A stretch of DNA of 64,000 nucleotides from an uncultured Bryobacteraceae bacterium. GTDB taxonomy: Bacteria > Acidobacteriota > Terriglobia > Bryobacterales > Bryobacteraceae. The stretch spans positions 310,001 through 374,000 of the forward strand of contig CALDSU010000004.1 of the NCBI GenBank assembly GCA_937924525.1, in the 5' to 3' direction. The position numbers and the translations under genes were made by a program. The notes beneath the pieces are model-generated. The model worked only from the letters and a program-made list of their open reading frames with translations, had not been told where the DNA came from and searched no databases. Below, one piece after another: positions 53,332-61,503 of the stretch (position 1 is its first letter; each line of letters opens with the position of its first letter).

Positions 53332-54234
53332 TCAGACCGTCCAGACCCTGACGTCGCGCACCGAAGCTTCCACCACTGCGTAGTCTCCGGGCAACGCGGA
53401 CCGGATGGCCACCTCTTCGGTCGCCACCGCCACAAACCGTTCCGTCTCGGCGTAGACGAGGGGTTTGAAGGCGTACGGATCTTTTACGAAGCCGAGCGCC
53501 CGCGAGGTCGTGGCAAGGCAACTGAAGCTCCCGTCGAGATCTTCCAACATGCCGTGCAGCGCGGCCGCGAGCGAGTCGCCGCGCCGAAGACGCTCGCCCA
53601 GGTACACGGCGATCACTTCCGAATCGTTTTCGGTATAGAAACGCACGCCGCGCTGTTGGTAGCGGCGGCGCAACTGGTGATAGTTGGTGATATGGCCGTT
53701 GTGCACAATCGCCAGGTCGGGGCAGCCGTGGGCCCAGAACGGCTGCGAGTGGCTGAGGTCGACGCGCGATTCGGTGGACAGACGGGTATGCCCGATGCCG
53801 TGCGACCCGCGGAAGGCGCGCACGCCGAACGCGGCGTCCAGGTTCGCGGGCGAACCCACCTGCTTAGCGATCTCCAAGGAGTGACCGGCGCTGAGCACCT
53901 CGATTTGCGGCGCGATCGCCTCCAGTTCCGCGGTCAGCGCGGCCAAATCCTCGCTGGACGGGACGGTAAAGCGGGCGTAGGCGCTTCTCGTCGAGTACTC
54001 CGCGCCCCGGTGACGCAGGGCCACGGCGCGCACCTGGTCTCCCCGGCCTTCGTCCGTGGTCTCGCCCAGTTTGACGCGCAACGTCCAGACGTCCGGGCGC
54101 GGCGCCGCTTGCAGCGCCACCCCCGCCGAGTCCGGCCCGCGGCAACCGAGCGCCTGCAACATGCTCAACACAACTTCGCCCAAGGGATACGGCGCTTCCC
54201 CGGTCCGGTCCAAATAGCCAGCGATTCCGCACAT
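53332..54234 (-). CDS. mgsA: N-methylglutamate synthase subunit A (class II amidotransferase)
   Basis: A 300-residue class II glutamine amidotransferase (Ntn hydrolase) with the catalytic Cys2 in MCGIAGYLD. Conserved segments GCRGPDSAGVAL, GIGHTRLSTES, AIVHNGHITNYHQLRR and TENDSEVIA are intact. It corresponds to GlxB/MgsA and would release methylamine from gamma-glutamylmethylamide and channel it to the FMN subunit. It is the first gene of the eight-gene operon; a TACACT hexamer lies 14 nt upstream as a possible promoter. Confidence 0.91.
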   Translation of the reverse strand: MCGIAGYLDRTGEAPYPLGEVVLSMLQALGCRGPDSAGVALQAAPRPDVWTLRVKLGETTDEGRGDQVRAVALRHRGAEYSTRSAYARFTVPSSEDLAALTAELEAIAPQIEVLSAGHSLEIAKQVGSPANLDAAFGVRAFRGSHGIGHTRLSTESRVDLSHSQPFWAHGCPDLAIVHNGHITNYHQLRRRYQQRGVRFYTENDSEVIAVYLGERLRRGDSLAAALHGMLEDLDGSFSCLATTSRALGFVKDPYAFKPLVYAETERFVAVATEEVAIRSALPGDYAVVEASVRDVRVWTV

Positions 54235-54378
54235 GCAAGGATTGTTGCAGTGTAGCCCAACGCGCCCGGCGTTTGCAGGGCGCGGCGCGCGTGCCCGCTC
54301 GCTCGTCGCTCTGGGCTACCCTGAAAGGAGACGCGCGGCGCAAAGCCGCCGCTTCCCCTAGGAGGAGAATACGCTGGC

Positions 54379-54591
54379 ATGGCTCGCTTGACCTGGGATC
54401 ACGCGGAAGACATCGGTTTGGCTCTCTACGATAAGTTCCCCGACACCGACCCGCTGACGGTGCGGTTCACGGACCTGCACAAATGGGTGGTCGAACTGGA
54501 GGAATTCGGCGACGACCCGGCCAAGTCCAACGAGGGCAAACTGGAAGCCATCCAAATGGCCTGGTACGAGGAGTGGAAAGACAACCAATAA
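54379..54591 (+). CDS. iscX: Fe-S cluster assembly adaptor IscX
   Basis: A 70-residue acidic protein with the IscX signature: LTWDHAEDIGLALYDKFPDTDPLTVRFTDLH (residues about 4-34), then KWVVELEEFGDDPAKSNEGKLEAIQMAWYEEW (split here). IscX binds IscS and modulates iron and sulfur delivery to IscU. An AGGAGGAG ribosome binding site lies 11 nt upstream. No isc or suf gene is adjacent in the window, so it is an orphan here. Confidence 0.94.
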   Translation: MARLTWDHAEDIGLALYDKFPDTDPLTVRFTDLHKWVVELEEFGDDPAKSNEGKLEAIQMAWYEEWKDNQ

Positions 54592-54672
54592 TGGCCGGTT
54601 AGTCCGAACGCCGCCTCCGCGCGGGGCGCGCCCGCGGAAAACCCGATATGCTGAGGGTCAGAGGCGGTCCTG

Positions 54673-56424
54673 ATGACTAAGTTTCTGATCGGTCTTTTCA
54701 CGGGCGTTGCGCTGACGATCCTGACGGCCGTGATCGTGGTGTTCGCGCTGGCGCGGGCGGGGGGCGAGCGCCAACCCGCGGTCGAGCAGGGCTCCATTCT
54801 CGTCCTGCGCCTGGAAGGCGAGATCCCCGAGAAGGCGCCGCTCCAGGTTCCCCTGCCTTTCTTCGAGCGGCAAGCGCCGCCGACGGTAAAAGATGTGTGG
54901 GACGCCCTGCGCAAGGCGGCAGTGGACCCGCGCATTCGCGGTGTTTTGCTCGAGCCGCGGGGCGTGCAGGCGGGTTGGGCGAAGTTGCAGGAGATCCGCG
55001 CGGGAGTGGAAAATTTCCGGAAATCCGGCAAACCCGTGGTGGCTCATCTGGAAGCGCCGGGCACCCGCGAGTATTACCTGGCCTCCGCCGCCGATCAGGT
55101 GTTTATGCCGCCCGAGGAACTGCTGAATATGAAGGGACTGCGCGCCGAGATGACGTTTTTCCGGCGCACCTTCGACAAGCTGGGCGTGCAGGTGGAGATT
55201 CTCCACGCCGGCAAATACAAAGACTTCGGCGACATGTTCGTTCGCGACAAGATGAGCCCGGAAACGCGGGAAGTTCTGGATTCGCTGCTGGATGAGATTT
55301 ACGGACACCTCGTATCGACGGTGGCGGCGGCTCGCAAGAAGACGCCCGAGGAGGTCCGGGCCATGATCGACGAAGGGCCGTTTCTTGCCAAGCGCGCCAG
55401 GGAACTGGGCCTGGTGGACGACTTGATTTACGACGACCAGGTCGTGGAGTTGCTGAAAAAACGGACGAATTCTTCCGAAATCAAACAGGTGTCCCTGCGC
55501 GATTATGCCAAGATCCCGGCGGCTTCCCTGGGACTGGAAGGCGGGTCGAAGATCGCGCTGGTAGTGGGTCAGGGATCGATACTGCCCGGAGAAATTCGGG
55601 AGGATCCCTTCACGGGGGACAGCGGAGGCATCGGCTCCCTCACGTTTAACAAGCTGCTCAAGCGCGTAGCCGACGACGCTTCCATCCGCGGGGTGATCGT
55701 TCGCATCGATTCGCCAGGCGGCGACGCGATGGCCTCCGACGCCATCTGGCGCGAAATGAAACGGCTGAGCCGCAAGAAGCCGCTGGTGATTTCCATGTCC
55801 GATGTCGCCGCCTCCGGCGGATACTACATCGCGATGAGCGGCGACGAGATCCTGGCCTATCCCGGCACGTTTACCGGCTCGATCGGCGTGGTGTTCGGCA
55901 AAGCGAATCTGCGCGGGCTGTACGACAAGCTTGGCATTACCAAGGACTTTCTCACACGTGGCCGGAACGCCAACCTTGATTCGGAGTACTTGCCGCTCAG
56001 CGAAGAGGGACGCCGCAAATTGCGGGAAGGAATCGACCATACTTATCAGACCTTCGTGACCAAGGCGGCCGAGAGCCGGAAACGCAAGGTCGAGGAGCTG
56101 GAACCACTCGCGCAAGGCCGCGTGTGGCTGGGCGTACAGGCGAAGGGGAACGGTCTGGTGGACGAGCTGGGCGGGCTGGATCAGGCGCTGGAGCTGATTC
56201 GCAAGAAAGCGAAGCTCGCCGCCGACGACAAGCTGACGCTGGTGATGTATCCGCCGCGGCGGAATGTGTTCGACGTGCTGTTCCGGGAGAGCAACGAGAC
56301 GGTGCTGGAACTGGGAGTCGCCCGGCGCTGGGCCGAGCGGATCGGGATTTCCTGGGATCAACTCCAGCTTTGGTCGCAGGGCGGGATGCTGGCGGTGATG
56401 CCCTTCGACCTGGCGGTGCGGTAG
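54673..56424 (+). CDS. sppA: Signal peptide peptidase, long SppA type
   Basis: A 583-residue membrane-anchored serine protease. It starts with a transmembrane helix (FLIGLFTGVALTILTAVIVV) and contains two tandem crotonase-like SppA domains, as in the 67-kDa E. coli type. The catalytic pair is Lys183 in AGKYKDFGDMF and Ser381 in SDVAASGGYYIA. IRGVIVRIDSPGGDAMASD and GTFTGSIGVVFGKANLRGLYDKLG are family segments. It cleaves remnant signal peptides in the membrane. The neighbouring iscX is not functionally related. Confidence 0.94.
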   Translation: MTKFLIGLFTGVALTILTAVIVVFALARAGGERQPAVEQGSILVLRLEGEIPEKAPLQVPLPFFERQAPPTVKDVWDALRKAAVDPRIRGVLLEPRGVQAGWAKLQEIRAGVENFRKSGKPVVAHLEAPGTREYYLASAADQVFMPPEELLNMKGLRAEMTFFRRTFDKLGVQVEILHAGKYKDFGDMFVRDKMSPETREVLDSLLDEIYGHLVSTVAAARKKTPEEVRAMIDEGPFLAKRARELGLVDDLIYDDQVVELLKKRTNSSEIKQVSLRDYAKIPAASLGLEGGSKIALVVGQGSILPGEIREDPFTGDSGGIGSLTFNKLLKRVADDASIRGVIVRIDSPGGDAMASDAIWREMKRLSRKKPLVISMSDVAASGGYYIAMSGDEILAYPGTFTGSIGVVFGKANLRGLYDKLGITKDFLTRGRNANLDSEYLPLSEEGRRKLREGIDHTYQTFVTKAAESRKRKVEELEPLAQGRVWLGVQAKGNGLVDELGGLDQALELIRKKAKLAADDKLTLVMYPPRRNVFDVLFRESNETVLELGVARRWAERIGISWDQLQLWSQGGMLAVMPFDLAVR

Positions 56425-56440
56425 GAGCGAAGCCCGGCCG

Positions 56441-56656
56441 TTAGGAAGCCAGCGCTTCCTTCTGGCGGATCATGCGCAGCAGCAGGAGGTCCGTCGGGCG
56501 GTAGCAGGCGACCGCGCCGTCGCTGTCGGGGTCTCCCGACACGACATGTTCGCGCACGAGCGCGCGCAGTTCCTCGATCGTCACACCGAGCAAGGCGGCC
56601 GCTTCGTTTTCGGTGTACTCCGTCTTGCCTGCTTCCCAAGGGATCATATCGCCCAC
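56441..56656 (-). CDS. Small protein with helix-turn-helix-like motif
   Basis: A 71-residue acidic protein. TEYTENEAAALLGVTIEELRALVREHVV (residues about 12-39) resembles a MerR/excisionase-type helix-turn-helix, followed by a short wing and YRPTDLLLLRMIRQKEAL. DNA binding is inferred from the pattern. It converges with sppA across 16 bp. No target can be named. Confidence 0.6.
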   Translation of the reverse strand: MGDMIPWEAGKTEYTENEAAALLGVTIEELRALVREHVVSGDPDSDGAVACYRPTDLLLLRMIRQKEALAS

Positions 56657-56849
56657 CTCGCTGGCGTTTGGCTTCCTTATAGATTGTATGAAACGGGCCA
56701 GTTTCGCCCAATCGGGCGGAGCACCTAAGCCTCTCCGTGCCTCACCTGAGGGAGCGGAAATAATCCTTTGACGAGATGGGACTTACGGGCAGCGCGTTGC
56801 AGTACCAGGCGGCTAGGAATGCGGGGGCCCGCTTACCCCTGTTTGGGGG

Positions 56850-58691
56850 CTAGCGCAACAAGTCCCGATAAGCCTCTTCCAAGCCCGCCCGCTCCGCTAC
56901 CTGGCGCGGGAAGTTCGCGTCGCCGGGCTCGACGCCAAACCAGTTGCCATGTTCCTTGCAGGTCGCGATGCGATTCTGAGCGCGGTTGTTGTAGTTCAGG
57001 GGACGCGCCGGATGGCGGTCGTCGAGTGCTTTGACGCCGTGCACCAGGTTGCCGGTAACTTCGATGTGGCCGCTGCCTTCGTCGAGATAAATGCCGCCCG
57101 GCCAGCCGGGGTTGTCGTGGACGTAGTTGCCGCGAATCACCGTGCCAGGCTGGTTGCCGAGGGTGTAAATGCCGCCCCCATCCCACAGGGTGCGGCAGAC
57201 GCGGTAAATGTGATTATATTCGATCACGTTGTCGCGCGCGGGCGTGGGAGTGGAATAGCGAAACGGGATCCAGTAGGCGCCTCCCCCCTCGTCGGTTTCG
57301 CCCCAGCCCCAGCCCACGGAGATCCCACTATAGGGCAGGTCGCGGATCTCGTTGTGCGCCAGCCGCGTGCCGGCGGTGTAGCCGGCGAAGATGCCCACGC
57401 CCGCCAGGTAGTAGTTGGCGGCGTCTTCGATCAAACAATTCACTACGGAATTGTTCCGGACCACGGCGCGGGGATCGGCCGGGTGGTGGTCCGTCACGTC
57501 GCCGATCTGAATCGCCGTGCCCGCGATGTCGCGAAACACCGAACCGGCAATGATATTGTGCGCGGACCCGAATTCCAGGTCGACGCCCGCGCCGCCCAGG
57601 TGGACGAAGCGGCAGCGTTCAAAGCGGATGTGCTCGGCGGCATGCAGCAAAACGTGCGCCGGGCTTTTGTGCGCCTCGCCGAACAGGGGACTGAACAGGG
57701 CTGGTTCGGCGCCGGTTTCCGCGCCGCCGTGACCGCTGCGGGCGATCAGGTTTTGCGGCATCACACGGAAGTTCGCTTGCAGATCGACGTGTCCAAGGCG
57801 GCTGGGCTCGGTCCACCCGGCGTGCGCGAACGTGATCCCCTCGAAACGGAGATGCCGCACGGGGGCGTCGAGCGAGCCGCGGACCTCCAGCAGGCGCTCG
57901 AGGCGCGGCGCGATCACCTCGGCCGACGCCATCGCCTCCCCATCGCGGGGCAGGTAATACAACGCGCGCGCGGCCGCGTCGTGATACCATTCGCCGGGTT
58001 CGTCGAGCAGTTCCAAAGCGTTTTCGAGGGCGGTGGGCAGGCCGATCTGTTTACCTTCTTTCAGGCGCGCCAGCGTAAACCAGGGCTCGGCCATACGGAG
58101 CAGCGTCGCCTCGCCCGAGCGTGCGGCGGCGTGGACCTTCAGGATATTCCGCTGCCACTGGAGGTCGTAGATCAGTTCCAGGGCGTCCACGTTCTTCCAT
58201 TGCGCCAGGGCTGCTCCTGGCACGCGGTAAGTATTGGGGGGCAGCAGTTCGATGCCCGGGGGCGCCGGTCCGCGGGCGCGCTGCGCCAGGCGGCCATTCA
58301 CCCAAAGCTGGCGGAAGGCGCGCAGCGGCGCGGGAGCGCGCCACCACCGGCCTTCCTGTCTCCATCCCGTGATGCGGATGCCGCCGCTCAGCACGGGTTG
58401 TTCTCCCGGGTAGGCGCGATAGACGATCTGGCGTTCCCGCACTCCCGAATCGGCGGCATCGAAGACGAGGGGACGTTCCAGCGGGTGGAGACCGCCGCGG
58501 AGGAATACGACGACGTCTCCTCGAGCCTGCGGCAAGGCGGCGCGCGCCGCCGCGCGCGCCCGATCGACGGTGCGGAACGGCTGCTCGAGGGAGCCCGGAG
58601 CCAAGTCATCGCCTTGGGGGGATACGTAGAAGGGCTGGGCGAGAACCCAGAGGGGAGTCAGCAGAGCAAAGCAAAAGCGGAGAACTCGCAT
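56850..58691 (-). CDS. Exported right-handed parallel beta-helix protein
   Basis: A 613-residue exported protein (signal peptide MRVLRFCFALLTPLWVLAQ). The mature start FYVSPQGDDLAPGSLEQPFRTVDRARAAA is the N-terminal cap of polysaccharide-lyase-like parallel beta-helix proteins. Residues about 330-590 hold PbH1-type coils with Asn ladders (IIAGSVFRDIAGTAIQIGD, VVRNNSVVNCLIEDAANYY, VIEYNHIYRVCRTLWDGGGI). It is probably a polysaccharide lyase or hydrolase acting outside the cell; the catalytic residues are not identifiable. The start lies 7 nt after the DUF4230 gene's stop, so they form a small operon. Confidence 0.87.
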   Translation of the reverse strand: MRVLRFCFALLTPLWVLAQPFYVSPQGDDLAPGSLEQPFRTVDRARAAARAALPQARGDVVVFLRGGLHPLERPLVFDAADSGVRERQIVYRAYPGEQPVLSGGIRITGWRQEGRWWRAPAPLRAFRQLWVNGRLAQRARGPAPPGIELLPPNTYRVPGAALAQWKNVDALELIYDLQWQRNILKVHAAARSGEATLLRMAEPWFTLARLKEGKQIGLPTALENALELLDEPGEWYHDAAARALYYLPRDGEAMASAEVIAPRLERLLEVRGSLDAPVRHLRFEGITFAHAGWTEPSRLGHVDLQANFRVMPQNLIARSGHGGAETGAEPALFSPLFGEAHKSPAHVLLHAAEHIRFERCRFVHLGGAGVDLEFGSAHNIIAGSVFRDIAGTAIQIGDVTDHHPADPRAVVRNNSVVNCLIEDAANYYLAGVGIFAGYTAGTRLAHNEIRDLPYSGISVGWGWGETDEGGGAYWIPFRYSTPTPARDNVIEYNHIYRVCRTLWDGGGIYTLGNQPGTVIRGNYVHDNPGWPGGIYLDEGSGHIEVTGNLVHGVKALDDRHPARPLNYNNRAQNRIATCKEHGNWFGVEPGDANFPRQVAERAGLEEAYRDLLR

Positions 58692-58698
58692 CTTTGAT

Positions 58699-59304
58699 TT
58701 ATGTCCCATGCAAAAACCGGACCGACTGCGCGCCCGCATTGCGGAGCAGGCTTTGGATCCCGGCCTCGACGCTGCGCCGGGCATGATCGAGAATACCCAT
58801 CTCGAGCGCGGCTTTCTCAATGGCTTCACGCGCGGCCAGGCGCGCCTGACGCTCCAGGTCCGGATTATAGGGGACCCAGGGCGTCCACCAGGTGATCTTC
58901 CGGTCCCAGACCTGGGTGTGGCGGTCGTCGATGACGATATGAAGAATGCGCGGCGGCGGCAGGCGAATGGCCCAGGCGCCGGGGCCCTCGCGCCGCACGT
59001 CGACTTCCGACAGCGGAGTCAGGTCCACGCCGGCCAGGACTTCGGCCTGCACGATCAGGAGAATCTTCTCCGAACCGACCGGGATCTTCTTTTCCTCCAG
59101 GCCGATGACCTTCTGCACCACGTACTTGACGGAGACGATTTCCTGAAGTTGCTGAATCTGCCGGACCATGGCCGGCGGATCGGCCATGGGAGTGCGGGCG
59201 CTTCCCGCCGAGGAGCGCCGCAACCACACAAACACGCCCGCCGCCAGCAACATGCCGGCCAAGGCGCCCGCCAGCGCCCACCGCATTCGGGTGATCAGCA
59301 TCAT
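58699..59304 (-). CDS. DUF4230 membrane-anchored protein
   Basis: A 201-residue protein with one N-terminal membrane helix (ALAGALAGMLLAAGVFVWL) and a soluble DUF4230 domain: IQQLQEIVSVKYVVQKVI, then VQAEVLAGVDLTPL, then IRLPPPRILHIVIDDRHTQVWDR. The C-terminus is a long helix rich in Ala and Arg (LERQARLAAREAIEKAALEMG). The family is widespread and has no known function. It is transcribed divergently from the small lipoprotein gene. Confidence 0.87.
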   Translation of the reverse strand: MMLITRMRWALAGALAGMLLAAGVFVWLRRSSAGSARTPMADPPAMVRQIQQLQEIVSVKYVVQKVIGLEEKKIPVGSEKILLIVQAEVLAGVDLTPLSEVDVRREGPGAWAIRLPPPRILHIVIDDRHTQVWDRKITWWTPWVPYNPDLERQARLAAREAIEKAALEMGILDHARRSVEAGIQSLLRNAGAQSVRFLHGT

Positions 59305-59407
59305 CTCCCATGCTAGCCCGCACCGGCCGCGAAGCGGGGCCCCAGGCGAAAACTGCGGCGCCGCGTCGAGCCGCGGTTTGGTACCCTAATCCAAGTCAGG
59401 TCCGGCC

Positions 59408-59539
59408 ATGAGGATGAGAAGAACCATTGCCGTCGCGTTTGTTTTGGTGGGCTTGTGGCTTTCCGCCTGCGCGGAAAGGCACGTGGTGCAGACTCCGGTG
59501 CCGCCCCCTCCCCCGAGGACGAACTGGAACGGCCGGTAG
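59408..59539 (+). CDS. Tiny Pro-rich lipoprotein (43 aa)
   Basis: A 43-residue reading frame encodes MRMRRTIAVAFVLVGLWLSAC, with a canonical lipobox LSAC at residues 18-21. The tail HVVQTPVPPPPPRTNWNGR is Pro-rich. It is probably a lipid-anchored envelope peptide. It precedes the CHASE2 cyclase gene by about 60 bp that include a 21-bp tandem repeat. Family not recognised; entericidin-like sizing is superficial. Confidence 0.6.
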   Translation: MRMRRTIAVAFVLVGLWLSACAERHVVQTPVPPPPPRTNWNGR

Positions 59540-59546
59540 GAGCCGG

Positions 59547-59588
59547 TGAGACTTTGGCGCCTAAAATTGAGACTTTGGCGCCTAAAAT
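59547..59588 (+). repeat. Two perfect tandem copies of a 21-bp unit
   Basis: The unit TGAGACTTTGGCGCCTAAAAT occurs at 59547-59567 and again at 59568-59588 with no mismatch. Its core TTTGGCGCCTAAA is nearly palindromic around GGCGCC, and each copy ends in TAAAAT, which fits a -10 box. The second TAAAAT ends 12 nt before the cyclase ATG at 59601. Twenty-one bp is two helical turns, so the two cores face the same side of the DNA. This could be a double operator or promoter for the cyclase-caspase genes. Confidence 0.85.
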
Positions 59589-59600
59589 AAAGCGGTGGCC

Positions 59601-61499
59601 ATGAAACCAGGGCTTTCGCGGAAACGGAAACGCCTGGCGGCGTTGACCCTAATCGTGCTGCTCAGCGTGGCCGGGACGGTTTCCGCGGCGAATACTCGTC
59701 TGTTCCAGTTGGTGCAACTGAAGTTTCAGGATCTCCATTTCCTGGTCCGCGGCCGGTTGCCGGTGGAAGACATCGTGCTGGTCACCATCGACCCGAAGAC
59801 GCTGGGCAAGTACAAGGAATTGCTGGTTTTCTGGCACAAATACTACGCTCGCGCCATGGAGGCCGCGGCTCAAGGCGGAGCCAAGGTAATGGGCTTGGAC
59901 GTCGCCTTTGTCGTGCCGGTGGATGAGACGTACCACGTGGACCACGACAGCCGCCTGGCGGCGGCGCTGGTGGCCACCGCCCCAACGATGCCCGTCGTCG
60001 TCGGGTACGTGCCGGAAGCCATGCAGAAGCAGCAGGAATGGCCGGTGCCGGTCAATATGCTCGCCAACGCGCTGGGTCTGGCCGGATATGCCAATCTGAC
60101 GGTGGACGAGGATGACTTTGTCCGCACGCAGGAGTTGACCGAAGAACCAACGCCGGGCGCCGAGGAGTTGGGCGCGCGTTCGCTGGCGATGCGCGTCGCG
60201 GAAAAGTTCCGAGGCGAGGACGCCCGCTGGCAGGGGGAGGAGTTGGTCTGGCAGGGTCGGACGATCCCGGTGCTGCGTGGACAGAGGAAGATCTACATCA
60301 ACTATGCCGGACCGCCAGGAACCGTGCCCAGTGTCTCCCTGGCGGACCTGATCGAAGCCGCCGACCGGGGCGACTGGCCCCAGGTCGAACGCTGGGTGAA
60401 AGGCAAGGCGGTATTGCTGGGTCCCGATTACGAAGAGGACCGTCACGCCACGCCCTACTACACTCTCTTTGGCGGCTCCCAGCGGGACGAAACAGGCCGC
60501 CGGGTCTTCTGGAACACCGCCGGCGTGGAGATTCACGCCAATACGCTCCGCACGCTGCTCACCGGCGAATACCTGGTTCCCGTCAAGGGCTGGATTCACC
60601 TGCTGATGCTGTTCGCGGTGACCGTTTCGACCGTGACCATTGTGGCGCGCTACCAGGCGGTGCGGGGCGGCATTGCCTTGGCGCTGGCGATCCTGGTCAC
60701 CGGCGGGGTCACCCACCTGTTCTTCCGGCAGGGCGTGCTGATCTCCACATCGCAGTTGCTGCTGGCCTGTCTGCTGGCGCTGATCGGCACCTCCATCTAT
60801 CGCATGCTGACGGCGGAGAAACGTGGCGCGTTCTTCCAAAGCGCGATTCAGGTGTTCGTGGGCAAGCAACTGGCGCGCAGCCTCTCGGAAAGCGAAGCCA
60901 TCTCGCTGTCGGGCCGCCGTCAGAATGTGACCATCCTGTTCACCGACATCCGGGGCTTCACGGCGTTCTGCGAATCGAAAGATCCGGCGGCGGTGGTCGA
61001 TTTATTGAACGAATACCTGGGTGAGATGGTCTCGCGCATTGTCAAATATCGGGGGCATGTCAACAAGTTCATTGGGGATGGAATTCTGGCGATGTTCACC
61101 GATGAGGATGAAGGCGCCGAGCCGGGCGACCATCCGGTTCGCGCGGTCCGTTGCGCGACGGAGATGGTGCAGGTGCGGGTAGGCAGTTTCCGCACCGGCG
61201 CGGGTCTGCATACCGGGGACGCGGTTGTCGGCAACGTTGGCTCGCGGGACAAAATGGAGTACACCGTCCTGGGCGACACGGTGAATCTGGCGTCGCGCCT
61301 GGAGAGCATGAACAAGGAAATGAAGACCCGGTTGATCCTCAGCCAGGCTACGTACGAGGGGCTCAAGGGCCAGGTGGAAACCGTCCTCTTGGGGCAGGTG
61401 CCCGTGCGGGGCAAGACGCTGCCGCTCAACGTGTACACCGTAAAGGAGTTGGTTGCGTCCAACGTCCCGGAGGTGGGGGCGGCCGCCGCGAAGCACTGA
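59601..61499 (+). CDS. CHASE2-domain adenylate/guanylate cyclase
   Basis: A 632-residue class III nucleotide cyclase. A membrane helix (LAALTLIVLLSVAGTVSA) is followed by an extracytoplasmic CHASE2 sensor (residues about 28-330: DLHFLVRGRLPVEDIVLVTID, VMGLDVAFVVPVDE). About three more helices (WIHLLMLFAVTVSTVTIV, GGIALALAILVTGGVTHLFF, LLLACLLALIGTSIY) follow. The cytoplasmic cyclase domain has metal Asp449 (FTDIRGFTAF) and Asp493 (GDGILAMF), Lys489, and YTVLGDTVNLASRLE. Lys plus Thr in the purine pocket favours cAMP. The ATG at 59601 or a GTG at 59595 could start it. Confidence 0.93.
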   Translation: MKPGLSRKRKRLAALTLIVLLSVAGTVSAANTRLFQLVQLKFQDLHFLVRGRLPVEDIVLVTIDPKTLGKYKELLVFWHKYYARAMEAAAQGGAKVMGLDVAFVVPVDETYHVDHDSRLAAALVATAPTMPVVVGYVPEAMQKQQEWPVPVNMLANALGLAGYANLTVDEDDFVRTQELTEEPTPGAEELGARSLAMRVAEKFRGEDARWQGEELVWQGRTIPVLRGQRKIYINYAGPPGTVPSVSLADLIEAADRGDWPQVERWVKGKAVLLGPDYEEDRHATPYYTLFGGSQRDETGRRVFWNTAGVEIHANTLRTLLTGEYLVPVKGWIHLLMLFAVTVSTVTIVARYQAVRGGIALALAILVTGGVTHLFFRQGVLISTSQLLLACLLALIGTSIYRMLTAEKRGAFFQSAIQVFVGKQLARSLSESEAISLSGRRQNVTILFTDIRGFTAFCESKDPAAVVDLLNEYLGEMVSRIVKYRGHVNKFIGDGILAMFTDEDEGAEPGDHPVRAVRCATEMVQVRVGSFRTGAGLHTGDAVVGNVGSRDKMEYTVLGDTVNLASRLESMNKEMKTRLILSQATYEGLKGQVETVLLGQVPVRGKTLPLNVYTVKELVASNVPEVGAAAAKH

Positions 61500-61503
61500 G
61501 CGA

